A stretch of 48,419 nucleotides of DNA, from NCBI GenBank assembly GCA_002423545.1, contig DIWP01000034.1:1-48419 (forward strand), written 5' to 3'. Each line of letters opens with the position of its first letter. Position 1 is the stretch's first letter. The notes under the pieces are model-generated. The model searched no databases. It saw only the letters and a list, made by a program, of their open reading frames with translations, and was not told the origin of the DNA. Origin of the DNA: Thermoleophilia bacterium UBA6103. Its GTDB lineage: Bacteria > Actinomycetota > Thermoleophilia > UBA2241. The translations under genes and the position numbers were made by a program. Of the stretch, positions 9,035 through 17,575 are shown piece after piece.

Positions 9035-11460
9035 CAGGTACGCAGCAGCCGCGCCTCGTCGCGGCGCCAGCCCTCCACCAGCGGCGCTCTGAGCAGCCGC
9101 GCCCAGCGCCGGGCGAGCAGGGCGCCGCCGAGATGGCCAGCGTCCGGACACAGCGGCACGGTGTCGTAGTGCGCCGTGTCGGGCAGGCCGGGCGACTGGT
9201 AGTTGGCGAGGACCAGGTCCGGGCCAAGCTCGCGGATGTCGTCGGCCCGGCGTTCGGGGTCGTAGCCGACCTCGGCCACGACCCGGTCGGCATAGCGTGT
9301 ACGGTGCACGCCGTCCTGCGAGTAGTCCATGATGCCGACCCGCACCACCTCCATGCCGGCGTCGAAGGCGGTCTCCAGGAGCCAGTCGACGTCGTGGTTG
9401 TAGGTGGTGATCATCAACCGCTTTCCGCTGAGCGACGGCCGTACGGCGGCCATGGCCCGTTCGTAGTCGGTGCGGCACGAGACGAGCGTCTGCTCGGCGG
9501 CATCGAGGCGATCGAAGAACGCGGCGATCTCCCGCAGCCAGCGCGCCGTCTCGTGGAAGCCGGAGGGGAACGGCCGCTGCGCGAAGGCGCAGCCGAAGCG
9601 CTCCGAGAGGAAATCGATGAGGACGCGACCGAGGTGGTCGACGTAGGCCGGCAGGTTCAGCGGCGCCCGCATGAAGTCGCGCAGCTCGGCGACCGAGGTG
9701 CGGCGCACGAAGCGACAGTTGACGCGCACGCCGATCCCCGACAGCAGGCCGGCGACAGCATCGAGGTTGGCATCGGCGTTGAGCGCGATGTTCTTCTCGG
9801 CGACGATGTTGACGAGGTCGTCGGCCGGACCACGGTCCGGGTCGATGAGCGCCGCGGCTCCTTCGATGGCGGCGTTGATGACCCCTTGCAGGTAGTCGCC
9901 CTCGAGGTTGCCGTCGGTGCTCACCCGGATGATCGGTGCGGGTTCCGACGCGCCGGGCTGCGCCCGTTCATCGCGGATCGCCCGCTCGTTGCGGACGGCC
10001 CGCTCAGCCCCGATCGCCCGTTCGTCGCGCGATGCCCGTTCGTCGCGGATCGCCTGGTCGACGTCGTCGCCGATCACCCCGGCCGGGCAGGTGGTGACCA
10101 CGAACACTGCCCGCGGCTCGCCGCCGGCCGCCGGGCCACCGGCGGAGCGGGTGCCCGCCAGCGTCGTCCGCAGTTCGTGAAGGCCGCCGTGGATCATCGC
10201 GTGCTCGCCGAGATCGGTGGCGAGCACGGCCGGGGCAAGCTGTTCGGGGACGCTCGTGCCATGCCGGGCCAGCGTCCCCAGCCCCGCCGAGAGCAGGCTA
10301 CTGGCCGCGATGTGCGTGCAGCTCCGCGGCCCGTGGGCCACGGTGACGGCGTCGCGGACCTGAGTGAGCGTGGCGACCGCGCCGGCGAACGCGCAGCCGT
10401 GCAGCGGTTCCTTCGCCAGCAAGCTCTTGGAGACGAAGCGATGACTCGCCGCGCCTGCCGTGCCGACAGTGGGCACGGCGCCGGCCGCGGCGCCGGCCGC
10501 TCCAGGCTCCGGTCCGCCGGTCGGCGTTTCGGCCGGGGAGTCGCCCGGCGCATCGGTCGGCCCATGGCCCGGTCCAGCGCCCGGCCTGCGGCCAGGTCCA
10601 GCGCTCGGCCTGCGGCCCGGTCCGGCGCCCGGCCCGCCGAGCAGGCCCCCGATCGGGCCGCCGGACAGCAGCTCCTCAAGTGCCTCATCGCTGAGCGGAA
10701 GCGGCAGCTCGGTCGTCAGGCGCCCGTCGCCCACGGCGTCCACCAGCGCCCGCAGAATCGCCGCCTCGTCGCTGCCGGGAAATGCCTCCACGACCGTCCG
10801 CCCGCTCGCTTCCGCCGCCCGGAACACGTCGCTGCGCGGCAGCTCGGCGACGATCGGCACACCGACCGCGTCCGCGAACCGGCTCACGATCGCCGCCTCG
10901 CCGCCGCGCTCGCGCCGGTTGAGGACCATGCCGATCGCCCGCCCTTCACCCTGGTCCATGTTGCAGACGCCGCGCAGGATGTTGTTGGCGGCGTAGAGTG
11001 ACATGAACTCCTCGGAGGTCACCACGAGAACGGCCTCGGCGAAGCCGCGGCGCAGCGGCACGGCGAAGCCGCCGCAGACCACGTCGCCGAGCACGTCGAA
11101 GAGCGTCGTGTCGTAGCCGGCCCAGTCGATGCCGAGCCGGTCGAGCAGCGCAAAGGCGCTGAGGATGCCGCGGCCGGCGCAGCCGACCCCGGGCTCGGGA
11201 CCGCCGGCCTCCACGCAATGCACGCCGGCGTAGCCCACGTGCACCACATCCTCGCCCCGCTGCAGATCGGGCGGCGTGTCGCGCAGGTAATCGAGCACCG
11301 TGGCGACCCGGCGTCCGCCCAGCAGCAGCCGGGTCGAGTCACGCTTGGGATCGCAGCCGATCTGCAGCACGGCGGCGCCGGTATCGGCACAGGCCGCGGC
11401 CAGATTGGCGCAGATGGTGGACTTGCCGATGCCGCCCTTGCCGTAGATGCCGATCCTCAC
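9034..11460 (-). CDS. Fused nitrogenase-like Fe protein and component-1 subunit (NifH-NifD-like)
   Basis: 808 aa from a GTG with GGAGG about 10 nt upstream. Residues 1-~265 are a NifH/BchL-like Fe protein. They hold the P-loop GKGGIGKST (7-15), the switch motif DVLGD, and both bridging-cluster cysteines, Cys94 (GVGCAGRG) and Cys129 (DVVCGGFAVP). Residues ~266-340 are a Gly/Pro/Ala linker with GRRPxAGP repeats. Residues ~341-808 are NifD-like: Cys356 (HGCAFAGA), Cys381 (HGPRSC) and Cys458 (TTCPAGVIGDD) match the three P-cluster ligands. The segment APLNLPAY aligns by eye with NifD ADLNLVQC, so the FeMo-cofactor Cys275 is Tyr. SGKRLMI...GMEVV matches a conserved Rossmann-like block. A charged RDERA repeat (~470-500) interrupts the fold. 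ATP-driven electron transfer from the NifH half to the component-1 half is expected from the family; the substrate is unknown. No nifB, nifE or nifN is present. Confidence 0.88.
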   Translation of the reverse strand: MRIGIYGKGGIGKSTICANLAAACADTGAAVLQIGCDPKRDSTRLLLGGRRVATVLDYLRDTPPDLQRGEDVVHVGYAGVHCVEAGGPEPGVGCAGRGILSAFALLDRLGIDWAGYDTTLFDVLGDVVCGGFAVPLRRGFAEAVLVVTSEEFMSLYAANNILRGVCNMDQGEGRAIGMVLNRRERGGEAAIVSRFADAVGVPIVAELPRSDVFRAAEASGRTVVEAFPGSDEAAILRALVDAVGDGRLTTELPLPLSDEALEELLSGGPIGGLLGGPGAGPGRRPSAGPGRRPGAGPGHGPTDAPGDSPAETPTGGPEPGAAGAAAGAVPTVGTAGAASHRFVSKSLLAKEPLHGCAFAGAVATLTQVRDAVTVAHGPRSCTHIAASSLLSAGLGTLARHGTSVPEQLAPAVLATDLGEHAMIHGGLHELRTTLAGTRSAGGPAAGGEPRAVFVVTTCPAGVIGDDVDQAIRDERASRDERAIGAERAVRNERAIRDERAQPGASEPAPIIRVSTDGNLEGDYLQGVINAAIEGAAALIDPDRGPADDLVNIVAEKNIALNADANLDAVAGLLSGIGVRVNCRFVRRTSVAELRDFMRAPLNLPAYVDHLGRVLIDFLSERFGCAFAQRPFPSGFHETARWLREIAAFFDRLDAAEQTLVSCRTDYERAMAAVRPSLSGKRLMITTYNHDVDWLLETAFDAGMEVVRVGIMDYSQDGVHRTRYADRVVAEVGYDPERRADDIRELGPDLVLANYQSPGLPDTAHYDTVPLCPDAGHLGGALLARRWARLLRAPLVEGWRRDEARLLRT

Positions 11461-11665
11461 CGCTGTGCCGCCTCCGCGATCGGTCGTCGAGCCAGTCGTC
11501 GAGCTGAAACGGCAGCCTAGAGCACTCCGCCACGAGGTGCCAGCCGAGCCGGCTCACCGCCTGCGTGAGGTGCCGGCCGGACCGGCTGACAGCCCGTGCG
11601 AAGGGACGACGGGACCCGCTCACGACTCGTGACCCTACCGATGGTGGCGCAGAGGTGCGGCGCAC

Positions 11666-11743
11666 GTGTGCGGCGCGTACCGGCAGCGCGCGTGTGCGGT
11701 GCGCGCCGGCGGCGCAGATGTGCGGTGCGCGCCGGCGGCGCGC
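11666..11743. repeat. 26-bp GC-rich tandem repeat, three copies
   Basis: Units at 11666-11691, 11692-11717 and 11718-11743 share a GTGTGCGGTGCGCGCCGGCG-like core with few changes. The array fills part of 11461-11751, between the NmrA-like gene and the nitrogenase-like operon start. I see no convincing promoter in the rest of that gap. Confidence 0.8.
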
Positions 11744-11751
11744 CAGTGCTG

Positions 11752-12693
11752 TCAGTCGTCGGCCCCGCCCCGGCGTCCGTAGCGCATAGCGACCATCTTC
11801 GCCATCGCCTTGTCGGAGAGATGCCGGGGCAGATCGAGCTGCTCGCGATGAGCGGCCGCCCAATCGCGGACCGTCGCGGCGGGCCGGCCGGTCAGCTCGG
11901 CGACCGTGTCGGTCACCAGCTCGGCTCGCCCCTGACGCCAGGCCCGCAGATGGCAGAGTACCGAGATCTCGAGCTGCTCTCGTGTGACCGTCGCGTCGTG
12001 CTCCAGCAGCAGGGCCGCGAAGTCGTCCTCGGGCAGATCGTAGTAGTGGATCGGGCGGCCGAAGGCGTCGGAGAACGCCGCCGCCACTTCGTACAGGTCC
12101 AGTGCCGCCGGACCGGTCAGCCGGCAGTCGCGGCCCTCGAAGCCTTCGCTGCGGACCACCGCCGCCGTCGCCGTCGCCACGTCCGCCAGGGCCACGAGCC
12201 CCACCTTGCCGTGCCCCGACATCCCCATGATGCAGTCCCACTTGAGCGTCTCGGCGTAGCTCAGCAGCGATGTCTCCATCACCGAGTTGGGAGAGATCAG
12301 CGTCCACGGAAGACCGCAGCTCGTAAGGTGATCCAGGACCGCTCCGTGGAGACTCGCGAGCTCGTCGTCGTGCCGCACGGCGCCGTGGAGCTTGAGCACG
12401 TGCGGTCCGTCGCCCGCCAGCGAGGCGTCGATCACCGCGCATTCGCGCGCCGTGATGCGTTCGTCAATCGGCGAGCTCAGGAAGACATGGGTGACGCCCT
12501 CCAGCGCCGGCGCCAGCGTCTCCGACTTGTCCATGTCCCCCACCACGACTTCGAGGTTCGGCGCCTGCAGCGTGAACTTGCCCCGGTCGCGCACCATGGC
12601 CCGCACCGCGACCTCATCGTCGCCGAGCAGCTCCTCGACGAGCGCCCGCCCGAACATGCCGTTCCCGGTCGTCACCAGCAGCCTGCGGTCCAT
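11752..12693 (-). CDS. NmrA-like NAD(P)-binding protein (atypical SDR)
   Basis: 313 aa. The N-terminus LLVTTGNGMFGRALVEEL is a GxxGxxG Rossmann motif (residues ~5-17), followed by VRAMVRDRGKF and VVGDMDKSETLAPAL, the pattern of NmrA/QOR2-type atypical short-chain dehydrogenases. There is no YxxxK catalytic pair; ISPNSVMET and LPWTLI are typical family segments. Such proteins bind NAD(P)H and act as quinone reductases or redox sensors; the role here cannot be fixed. ATG 12693 was chosen because the Rossmann strand begins right after it; upstream in-frame residues look non-coding. It lies 122 bp downstream of the second AI-2E gene on the same strand. Confidence 0.85.
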   Translation of the reverse strand: MDRRLLVTTGNGMFGRALVEELLGDDEVAVRAMVRDRGKFTLQAPNLEVVVGDMDKSETLAPALEGVTHVFLSSPIDERITARECAVIDASLAGDGPHVLKLHGAVRHDDELASLHGAVLDHLTSCGLPWTLISPNSVMETSLLSYAETLKWDCIMGMSGHGKVGLVALADVATATAAVVRSEGFEGRDCRLTGPAALDLYEVAAAFSDAFGRPIHYYDLPEDDFAALLLEHDATVTREQLEISVLCHLRAWRQGRAELVTDTVAELTGRPAATVRDWAAAHREQLDLPRHLSDKAMAKMVAMRYGRRGGADD

Positions 12694-12815
12694 CGCGACG
12701 CCACCATCCTCACATCGATGTGCTTGTCTGTACTGTCGTCGGGAAGACGTATCGGCAGATGGACGATGCCGCCTTACCGGCATCATGGTGAGACGGCGGC
12801 CGGCGACCCCGGGGG

Positions 12816-14357
12816 TCAGTCGTCGGCCGGCGGATCGTCGAGTTGCTCGTCGGCGGACCCTTCGACGTCCTGCGGCTGCGATCCATCGCTGGCGCCGTCA
12901 ACGCCGGGGCCACCGGCGTCCGGACCCTCGCCCGGCGCCGTCCCGCCACCCTCCGGACCACCACCGGCTCCGGACCCGGGCCTCGGCGGGCCGTCCCCGC
13001 CGCGCCGCAACACCCGCCGCACCCAGGTGACGCCCTTGCCCACGGTCACCTTGAGACGACCGGGCCGTCTCCCGCCGGCCGTGCCGGCCAGATCCGAGAC
13101 GGCATCGCCGGTGAGGTGGCTGCTCACCACCGCCTGGCGGCTCACGTAGGTCTCCACGCCGGCCTGCAGGATGGCGGCCACCGGCAGCGCCAGAAGGGCG
13201 CCGGTGACCCCGAACAACGTCGCCCCCGCGATCGTGGCGGCAAACGCGATACCGGCGTGGATCTGCATGGTGTGGGCGCTGATCTTGGGCGCCAGCGCGT
13301 AGTTCTCGACGATCTGGTACACGACGATGTAGATGAGCAGGATGAGCGCCGTCAGCGGCCGGTACAGGAACGCGACGAACAGCGGCAGCACGGCCGCGAT
13401 GTACGTCCCGATGGTCGGGATCAGCTGCGAGAAGATGCCCATCCACAGGGCCAGCGGGATCGGGAACGGGACGCCCAGTATCTCGAGCACCACGAACATG
13501 GCCAGAGCGGCGATAGCGCCCATGATCAGGCGCGAGTAGATGTAGCCGCCGGTCTTGTCGATCGCCGTCTCCCAGGCCCACAGCACCCGCCGCTGACGTT
13601 CGGGTCGCATCATCGAACAGATCCAGCGGCGCAGCCGCGGCGCGTCGGCGATCAGATAGAAGGTGAAGAAGGCGATCGTGAAGCCGTAGAACAGGAACTT
13701 GAAGAGCTGCAGGCCGACGCCGAAGATGTTGCGGGCCACGTCGGCGCCGAAGTCGGCCAGACGGGTGTCGAGCTTGGAGATCTGTTCCTTGATCCACTCG
13801 TTGGAGATGGGACGGTCGAGGATGCGCTCGAGCAGGTCGCTGACACGCTCCACCCAGCCGGGCACATCGCTGATGAGCTGCTGCACCTGCTGGATGATGA
13901 GCGGCACCATGGCGCCGATGAAGGCGCCGATCAGGACGATCACGAAGAAGATCACCGTGATGGTGGCGACCCAGCGCTTCCAGCCGTGCTTCTGCAGCCA
14001 GTTGACGGCCGGCTCGAGGGCGAAGGAGAAGAACAGCGCCGCGACCGTCGCCGCCAGCAGGTCGCGCAGCCGGGCCACCGACACGCCGGCGATGTAGATG
14101 ACCACGACGCCGAGCACGGCCAGCACGATGAAGCGCAGGATCCAGCGTGGCACGCGGCGGTCGAGGCCGGCCAGGAGCGCGAGCGCGGTGCCGTCCGCCT
14201 CCGTTCCGGAGGCTGCGCCGCCGCCTTGAGCTCCCGGAGTCCCGCCGCCGGCCTCGGGACCCGTAGTCTCGCCACCGATCCCGTGGCCGTGCGTCCCGGC
14301 GCCGCCCGTTGGCTGGGGCGGCGGCTGCGACGGGAGATCGGGAGGCACGGTATCCAT
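12816..14357 (-). CDS. AI-2E family transporter, second copy
   Basis: 513 aa from ATG 14357; a GTG ten codons upstream (14387) is an alternative, and neither has a well-spaced Shine-Dalgarno. Disordered Gly/Thr/Pro-rich tails flank the membrane core at both ends (~1-65 and ~450-513). The core is closely parallel to the 4831-6267 protein: AAVEPxxNWLQKHGWKRW, MVPLIIQQVQQLISDVPGW, PERQRRVLWAWETAIDKTGGYIYSRLIMG, LIPTIGTYIAAVLPL and LFGVTGALLALPVAAILQ. The two are paralogues and may be an old duplication. Substrate unknown. It is divergent from the P-type ATPase gene, with 232 bp between the starts. Confidence 0.9.
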   Translation of the reverse strand: MDTVPPDLPSQPPPQPTGGAGTHGHGIGGETTGPEAGGGTPGAQGGGAASGTEADGTALALLAGLDRRVPRWILRFIVLAVLGVVVIYIAGVSVARLRDLLAATVAALFFSFALEPAVNWLQKHGWKRWVATITVIFFVIVLIGAFIGAMVPLIIQQVQQLISDVPGWVERVSDLLERILDRPISNEWIKEQISKLDTRLADFGADVARNIFGVGLQLFKFLFYGFTIAFFTFYLIADAPRLRRWICSMMRPERQRRVLWAWETAIDKTGGYIYSRLIMGAIAALAMFVVLEILGVPFPIPLALWMGIFSQLIPTIGTYIAAVLPLFVAFLYRPLTALILLIYIVVYQIVENYALAPKISAHTMQIHAGIAFAATIAGATLFGVTGALLALPVAAILQAGVETYVSRQAVVSSHLTGDAVSDLAGTAGGRRPGRLKVTVGKGVTWVRRVLRRGGDGPPRPGSGAGGGPEGGGTAPGEGPDAGGPGVDGASDGSQPQDVEGSADEQLDDPPADD

Positions 14358-14519
14358 CTTCGCGGCTTTCGGCGGCGCCGCGCGCACTCCTGCCGCCGGA
14401 GCGTCGGCGCGCGGCGGTCGCCACCACCGCCGGGCCGGCAGCGCCCCGGCTCAGCTGCCGAGCGGAGGCTCGTCTGCGGACGACGTCGCATCGGCGCACA
14501 CGCCGGTCGCCGGTCCCGA

Positions 14520-14525
14520 TAGACT
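14520..14525 (+). promoter_or_regulatory. Possible -10 box (TAGACT) for the P-type ATPase gene
   Basis: GATAGACT occurs 65 bp upstream of the TTG start. The same octamer occurs upstream of the PLP-enzyme gene at 26271-26278. It fits the TAnnnT form seen in high-GC bacteria; no clear -35 element was found. Confidence 0.35.
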
Positions 14526-14589
14526 TGGCGACAGCCCGCGCGCCCCTCCGGAAGGCCATCGGCGGGCAGGGAAGAAGACAGAACCCAGC

Positions 14590-17394
14590 TTGAGCGAACA
14601 CGACCGCACGACCACCCCGCCGGCGCCGGCGCCGCCCACCGCGGCCATGCAGGCATCGCCGACCGCGACCGACATCACGCTGGGCCTCAGCGAAGCCGAG
14701 GCCCAGCGTCGCCGTGCCGCCGGACAGGGCAACCACGCCCCGTTCAAGACGAGCCGCTCCTACGGCCGCATCGTGCGGGACAACGTCTTCAACTTCATCA
14801 ACAACGTCCTCTTCACCCTCGGCGCCCTGCTGATCGCCCTCGGCCGGTACCTCGACGCCCTCATCTCGGTCGGCGTCATCGCCCTCAACACCATCGTCAG
14901 CCTGGTGCAGGAGGTGCGGGCCAAGATCCTGCTCGACCGCATCGCCATCCTCACCCGGCCCAAGGCCACCGTGATCCGCGACGGACGCGAGCGGGAGGTC
15001 GATCCCAACGAGATCGTGCTCGGCGACGTCATCGTGCTGCACGCCGGCGACCAGGTGGTGGTCGACGGCCCGATGGTCGGCAGCGGCCGCATGGAGATGG
15101 ACGAGAGCCTGCTCACCGGCGAATCCGATCTGGTCTCCAAGCGGCCCGGCGACCAGCTCCTCTCGGGCAGCTTCTGCGTCACCGGCGGCGGGACGTACGT
15201 GGCCGAGAAGGTCGGCACCGACACGTACGTCTTCAAGCTCACCGCCGGCGCCCAGGCCTTCCGCCGCGTGCTCACGCCGCTGCAGTCGCGGGTCAACATC
15301 ATCATCCGCTCGCTGCTGCTGATCGCTCTCAGCTTCGAGATCCTGGTGGTCATCAAGTCGCTCCTCGACGACATCCCGTTCGTCGAGACGGTCCGCATGT
15401 CCACGGTGATCGTGGCCCTGATCCCCAACGGGCTGGTGCTCTCGATCGCCCTGGCCTACGCGCTCGGCGCCGTGCGCATGGCCGGCAAGGGCGCGCTGGT
15501 GCAGCAGGGCAACGCCATCGAATCGATGAGCAACGTCGACGTGCTCTGCACCGACAAGACCGGCACGCTGACCACCAACACGATCCGTTACCACGACGTG
15601 GAGCCGTTCGGCCTCGCCCGCGGCGACCTGGAGCGACTGCTCGGCGACTACGCCGCCAACACGAGCCAGGGCAATCGGACCACCGACGCCATCAAGGAGA
15701 CGTTCAGCGGCCGGCGGCGGGTCGTCACCGAAGAGGCGGTCTTCTCGTCGGCCCGCAAGTGGAGCGCCCTGACCTTCGACGGCGAGGGCCTGCGCGGCAC
15801 GTACGTGCTCGGCGCGCCGGAGATGTTGGCCGACGGCATCGCCGGGGACGGCCGGCCGGCCGCGCCGGAAGACTTCGGCCCGCGCCTCGACGAGTGGGCC
15901 GGTCAAGGCCTGCGCGTGCTGCTCTTCGCGGCCACCGAGGAGCCGTGGCCGCTCTGCGCGCGGGACGTCGACGGCAGTCCGCTCGGCGAGCCGCAGCTGC
16001 CGGCCGGCCTCGTGCCGCTCGGACTCGTGAGCCTCAGCGACGAGCTGCGCCCGCGGGTCCAGGAGACGCTGGCAGACCTGGACGGCGCCGGCGTAGCGCT
16101 CAAGATCATCTCCGGCGACAACCCGCAGACGGTGGCGGCCCTGGCGAAGCAGGCCGGCTTCCGCGGCGATATCCGCCTGCTGTCGGGCCGTGACATCGCC
16201 GCCATGGACGACGCCGAGCTACAGCTCGCCGTCGAAGAGGCCAACGTCTTCGGGCGCGTGACGCCGCAGCAGAAGGAGCGTCTCGTCGGCGCCCTGCGCG
16301 ACAACGACCACTACGTGGCGATGATCGGCGACGGCGTCAACGACGTCATCTCGCTCAAGCGGGCCAACGTCGGCATCGCCATGCAGGGCGGCAGCCAGGC
16401 GGCCCGCGCCGTCGCCGACATGATCCTGCTCAAGGACTCGTTCGCGGCCCTGCCCTGGGCGTTCCAAGAAGGGCAGCGCATCTGGAACGGCATGCAGGAC
16501 ATCCTGCGCATCTTCATGGTCCGCATCATGTCCAAGGCGTTCCTCATCGGCGCCGTGGCGTTCCTCGGCGGGTTCCCGTTCCAGCCGCGACAGGCCTCGC
16601 TGCTCTCCTTCTTCTCCGCCGGTATCCCGGCCATCGCCCTGGCCGCCTTCGCCAGGCCGGGCAAGGCCGATCGCGGTCGCGTCCTGTACGAGCTGATGCG
16701 GTTCGTGCTGCCGGCCACCATCATCATGTCGCTGATGGCGCTCGGCCTCTTCGCCGGCTACGTCCTGCCCGCCAACGTGCCGTCGTCCGAGTTCAACCCG
16801 GGCGCCATCGCCGCCTCGGCCGGTCAGACGCTCTACAAGGCGCAGACGATGATCACCACGTTCGCGGTCTTCTGCTCGCTGCTGCTGCTGCCGATGACCG
16901 TGCCGCCGACGCCGTCCTGGGTCGGCGGCTCCAACCTGCGACGCGACTGGAAGATGACCATCCTGGCGGTGCTGTTACTCGCCGGCTTCCTGGCCATCGC
17001 GTTCAGCGAGCTGGGTCGCATCTCGTTCGACCTGGCCAAGCTGGGGCTGGTGGACTACCTGATCGCCGGCGCTCTCGCGATCGTCTGGTCGGCGCTGACG
17101 CTCTGGGCGTGGCGCCACCAGGTCTTCGAGCGCTTCCTCGGGCTGCCGGCGGAGCCGCCGGGTGGCGCGCCGGGCGTGGCGCCGGCGACGAGCAGAAGAG
17201 GCCGCGACAGACAGGAACAGACCGCGGCCGAGCGCTCCCCCGACGACTGGGCACCCGAGGTGCCGGGCCTCGCCATCCGCCCCGGGAGGCCGGCCGAAGC
17301 GCCGGCGGCCGACCCGCCGGCACCGGTCACCGACAGCAGCCCCGAGGGCGCCGCCAGCTCCGGCACCAGCGGGCTCTACACGCCCGGCACCTGA
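14590..17394 (+). CDS. HAD-type cation-transporting P-type ATPase (CtpE-like)
   Basis: 934 aa from a TTG start. Motifs in order: actuator LLTGESD (~176), phosphorylation site CTDKTGTLTTN (Asp ~322), hinge MIGDGVND (~578), and four to six C-terminal membrane helices. The M4 motif that is usually PEGL reads PNGL (IVALIPNGLVLSIALAYALG), so an ion-coordinating glutamate is replaced by asparagine. There is no N-terminal heavy-metal CxxC domain, which argues against copper or zinc P1B pumps. Overall it resembles actinobacterial CtpE, linked to Ca2+ uptake in mycobacteria; ion specificity is inference. The last ~75 residues are a Pro/Ala/Gly-rich cytosolic tail whose DNA runs on into the degenerate repeat at 17385-17570, so the tail may have grown by repeat expansion. 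Confidence 0.9.
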   Translation: MSEHDRTTTPPAPAPPTAAMQASPTATDITLGLSEAEAQRRRAAGQGNHAPFKTSRSYGRIVRDNVFNFINNVLFTLGALLIALGRYLDALISVGVIALNTIVSLVQEVRAKILLDRIAILTRPKATVIRDGREREVDPNEIVLGDVIVLHAGDQVVVDGPMVGSGRMEMDESLLTGESDLVSKRPGDQLLSGSFCVTGGGTYVAEKVGTDTYVFKLTAGAQAFRRVLTPLQSRVNIIIRSLLLIALSFEILVVIKSLLDDIPFVETVRMSTVIVALIPNGLVLSIALAYALGAVRMAGKGALVQQGNAIESMSNVDVLCTDKTGTLTTNTIRYHDVEPFGLARGDLERLLGDYAANTSQGNRTTDAIKETFSGRRRVVTEEAVFSSARKWSALTFDGEGLRGTYVLGAPEMLADGIAGDGRPAAPEDFGPRLDEWAGQGLRVLLFAATEEPWPLCARDVDGSPLGEPQLPAGLVPLGLVSLSDELRPRVQETLADLDGAGVALKIISGDNPQTVAALAKQAGFRGDIRLLSGRDIAAMDDAELQLAVEEANVFGRVTPQQKERLVGALRDNDHYVAMIGDGVNDVISLKRANVGIAMQGGSQAARAVADMILLKDSFAALPWAFQEGQRIWNGMQDILRIFMVRIMSKAFLIGAVAFLGGFPFQPRQASLLSFFSAGIPAIALAAFARPGKADRGRVLYELMRFVLPATIIMSLMALGLFAGYVLPANVPSSEFNPGAIAASAGQTLYKAQTMITTFAVFCSLLLLPMTVPPTPSWVGGSNLRRDWKMTILAVLLLAGFLAIAFSELGRISFDLAKLGLVDYLIAGALAIVWSALTLWAWRHQVFERFLGLPAEPPGGAPGVAPATSRRGRDRQEQTAAERSPDDWAPEVPGLAIRPGRPAEAPAADPPAPVTDSSPEGAASSGTSGLYTPGT

Positions 17395-17570
17395 AGCGGC
17401 CGCCGTTCCGCCGCCGGCGTCCCCGGTACCCCCGGCACCCGGACCGACCGCCGGTCCCGGCGACACCCCCGGCACCTGGACCGACCGCCGTTCTGCCGCC
17501 GGCACCCGGGCCGACCGCGATGCCGACGCTGTTCTCGGCACCTGGGCCGACCGTTGGTCCCGGCGGCGGG
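17385..17570. repeat. Degenerate GC-rich tandem repeat at the convergent junction
   Basis: About six imperfect units of ~30-37 bp begin with CGGCACCTGG/CGGCACCCGG and continue with variants of CCGACCGCCG. The array overlaps the end of the ATPase gene and stops just before the creatininase-like gene. A small GGACCG/CGGTCC hairpin (17442-17458) is included. No clean terminator is otherwise visible in this junction. Confidence 0.65.
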
Positions 17571-17575
17571 ACGTC

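Noticed and set aside
9034..11460. True molybdenum nitrogenase or nitrogen fixation
   Set aside because: The FeMo-cofactor cysteine is replaced by Tyr, NifK-like cysteines are missing, and no nifB/E/N genes are present in the window.
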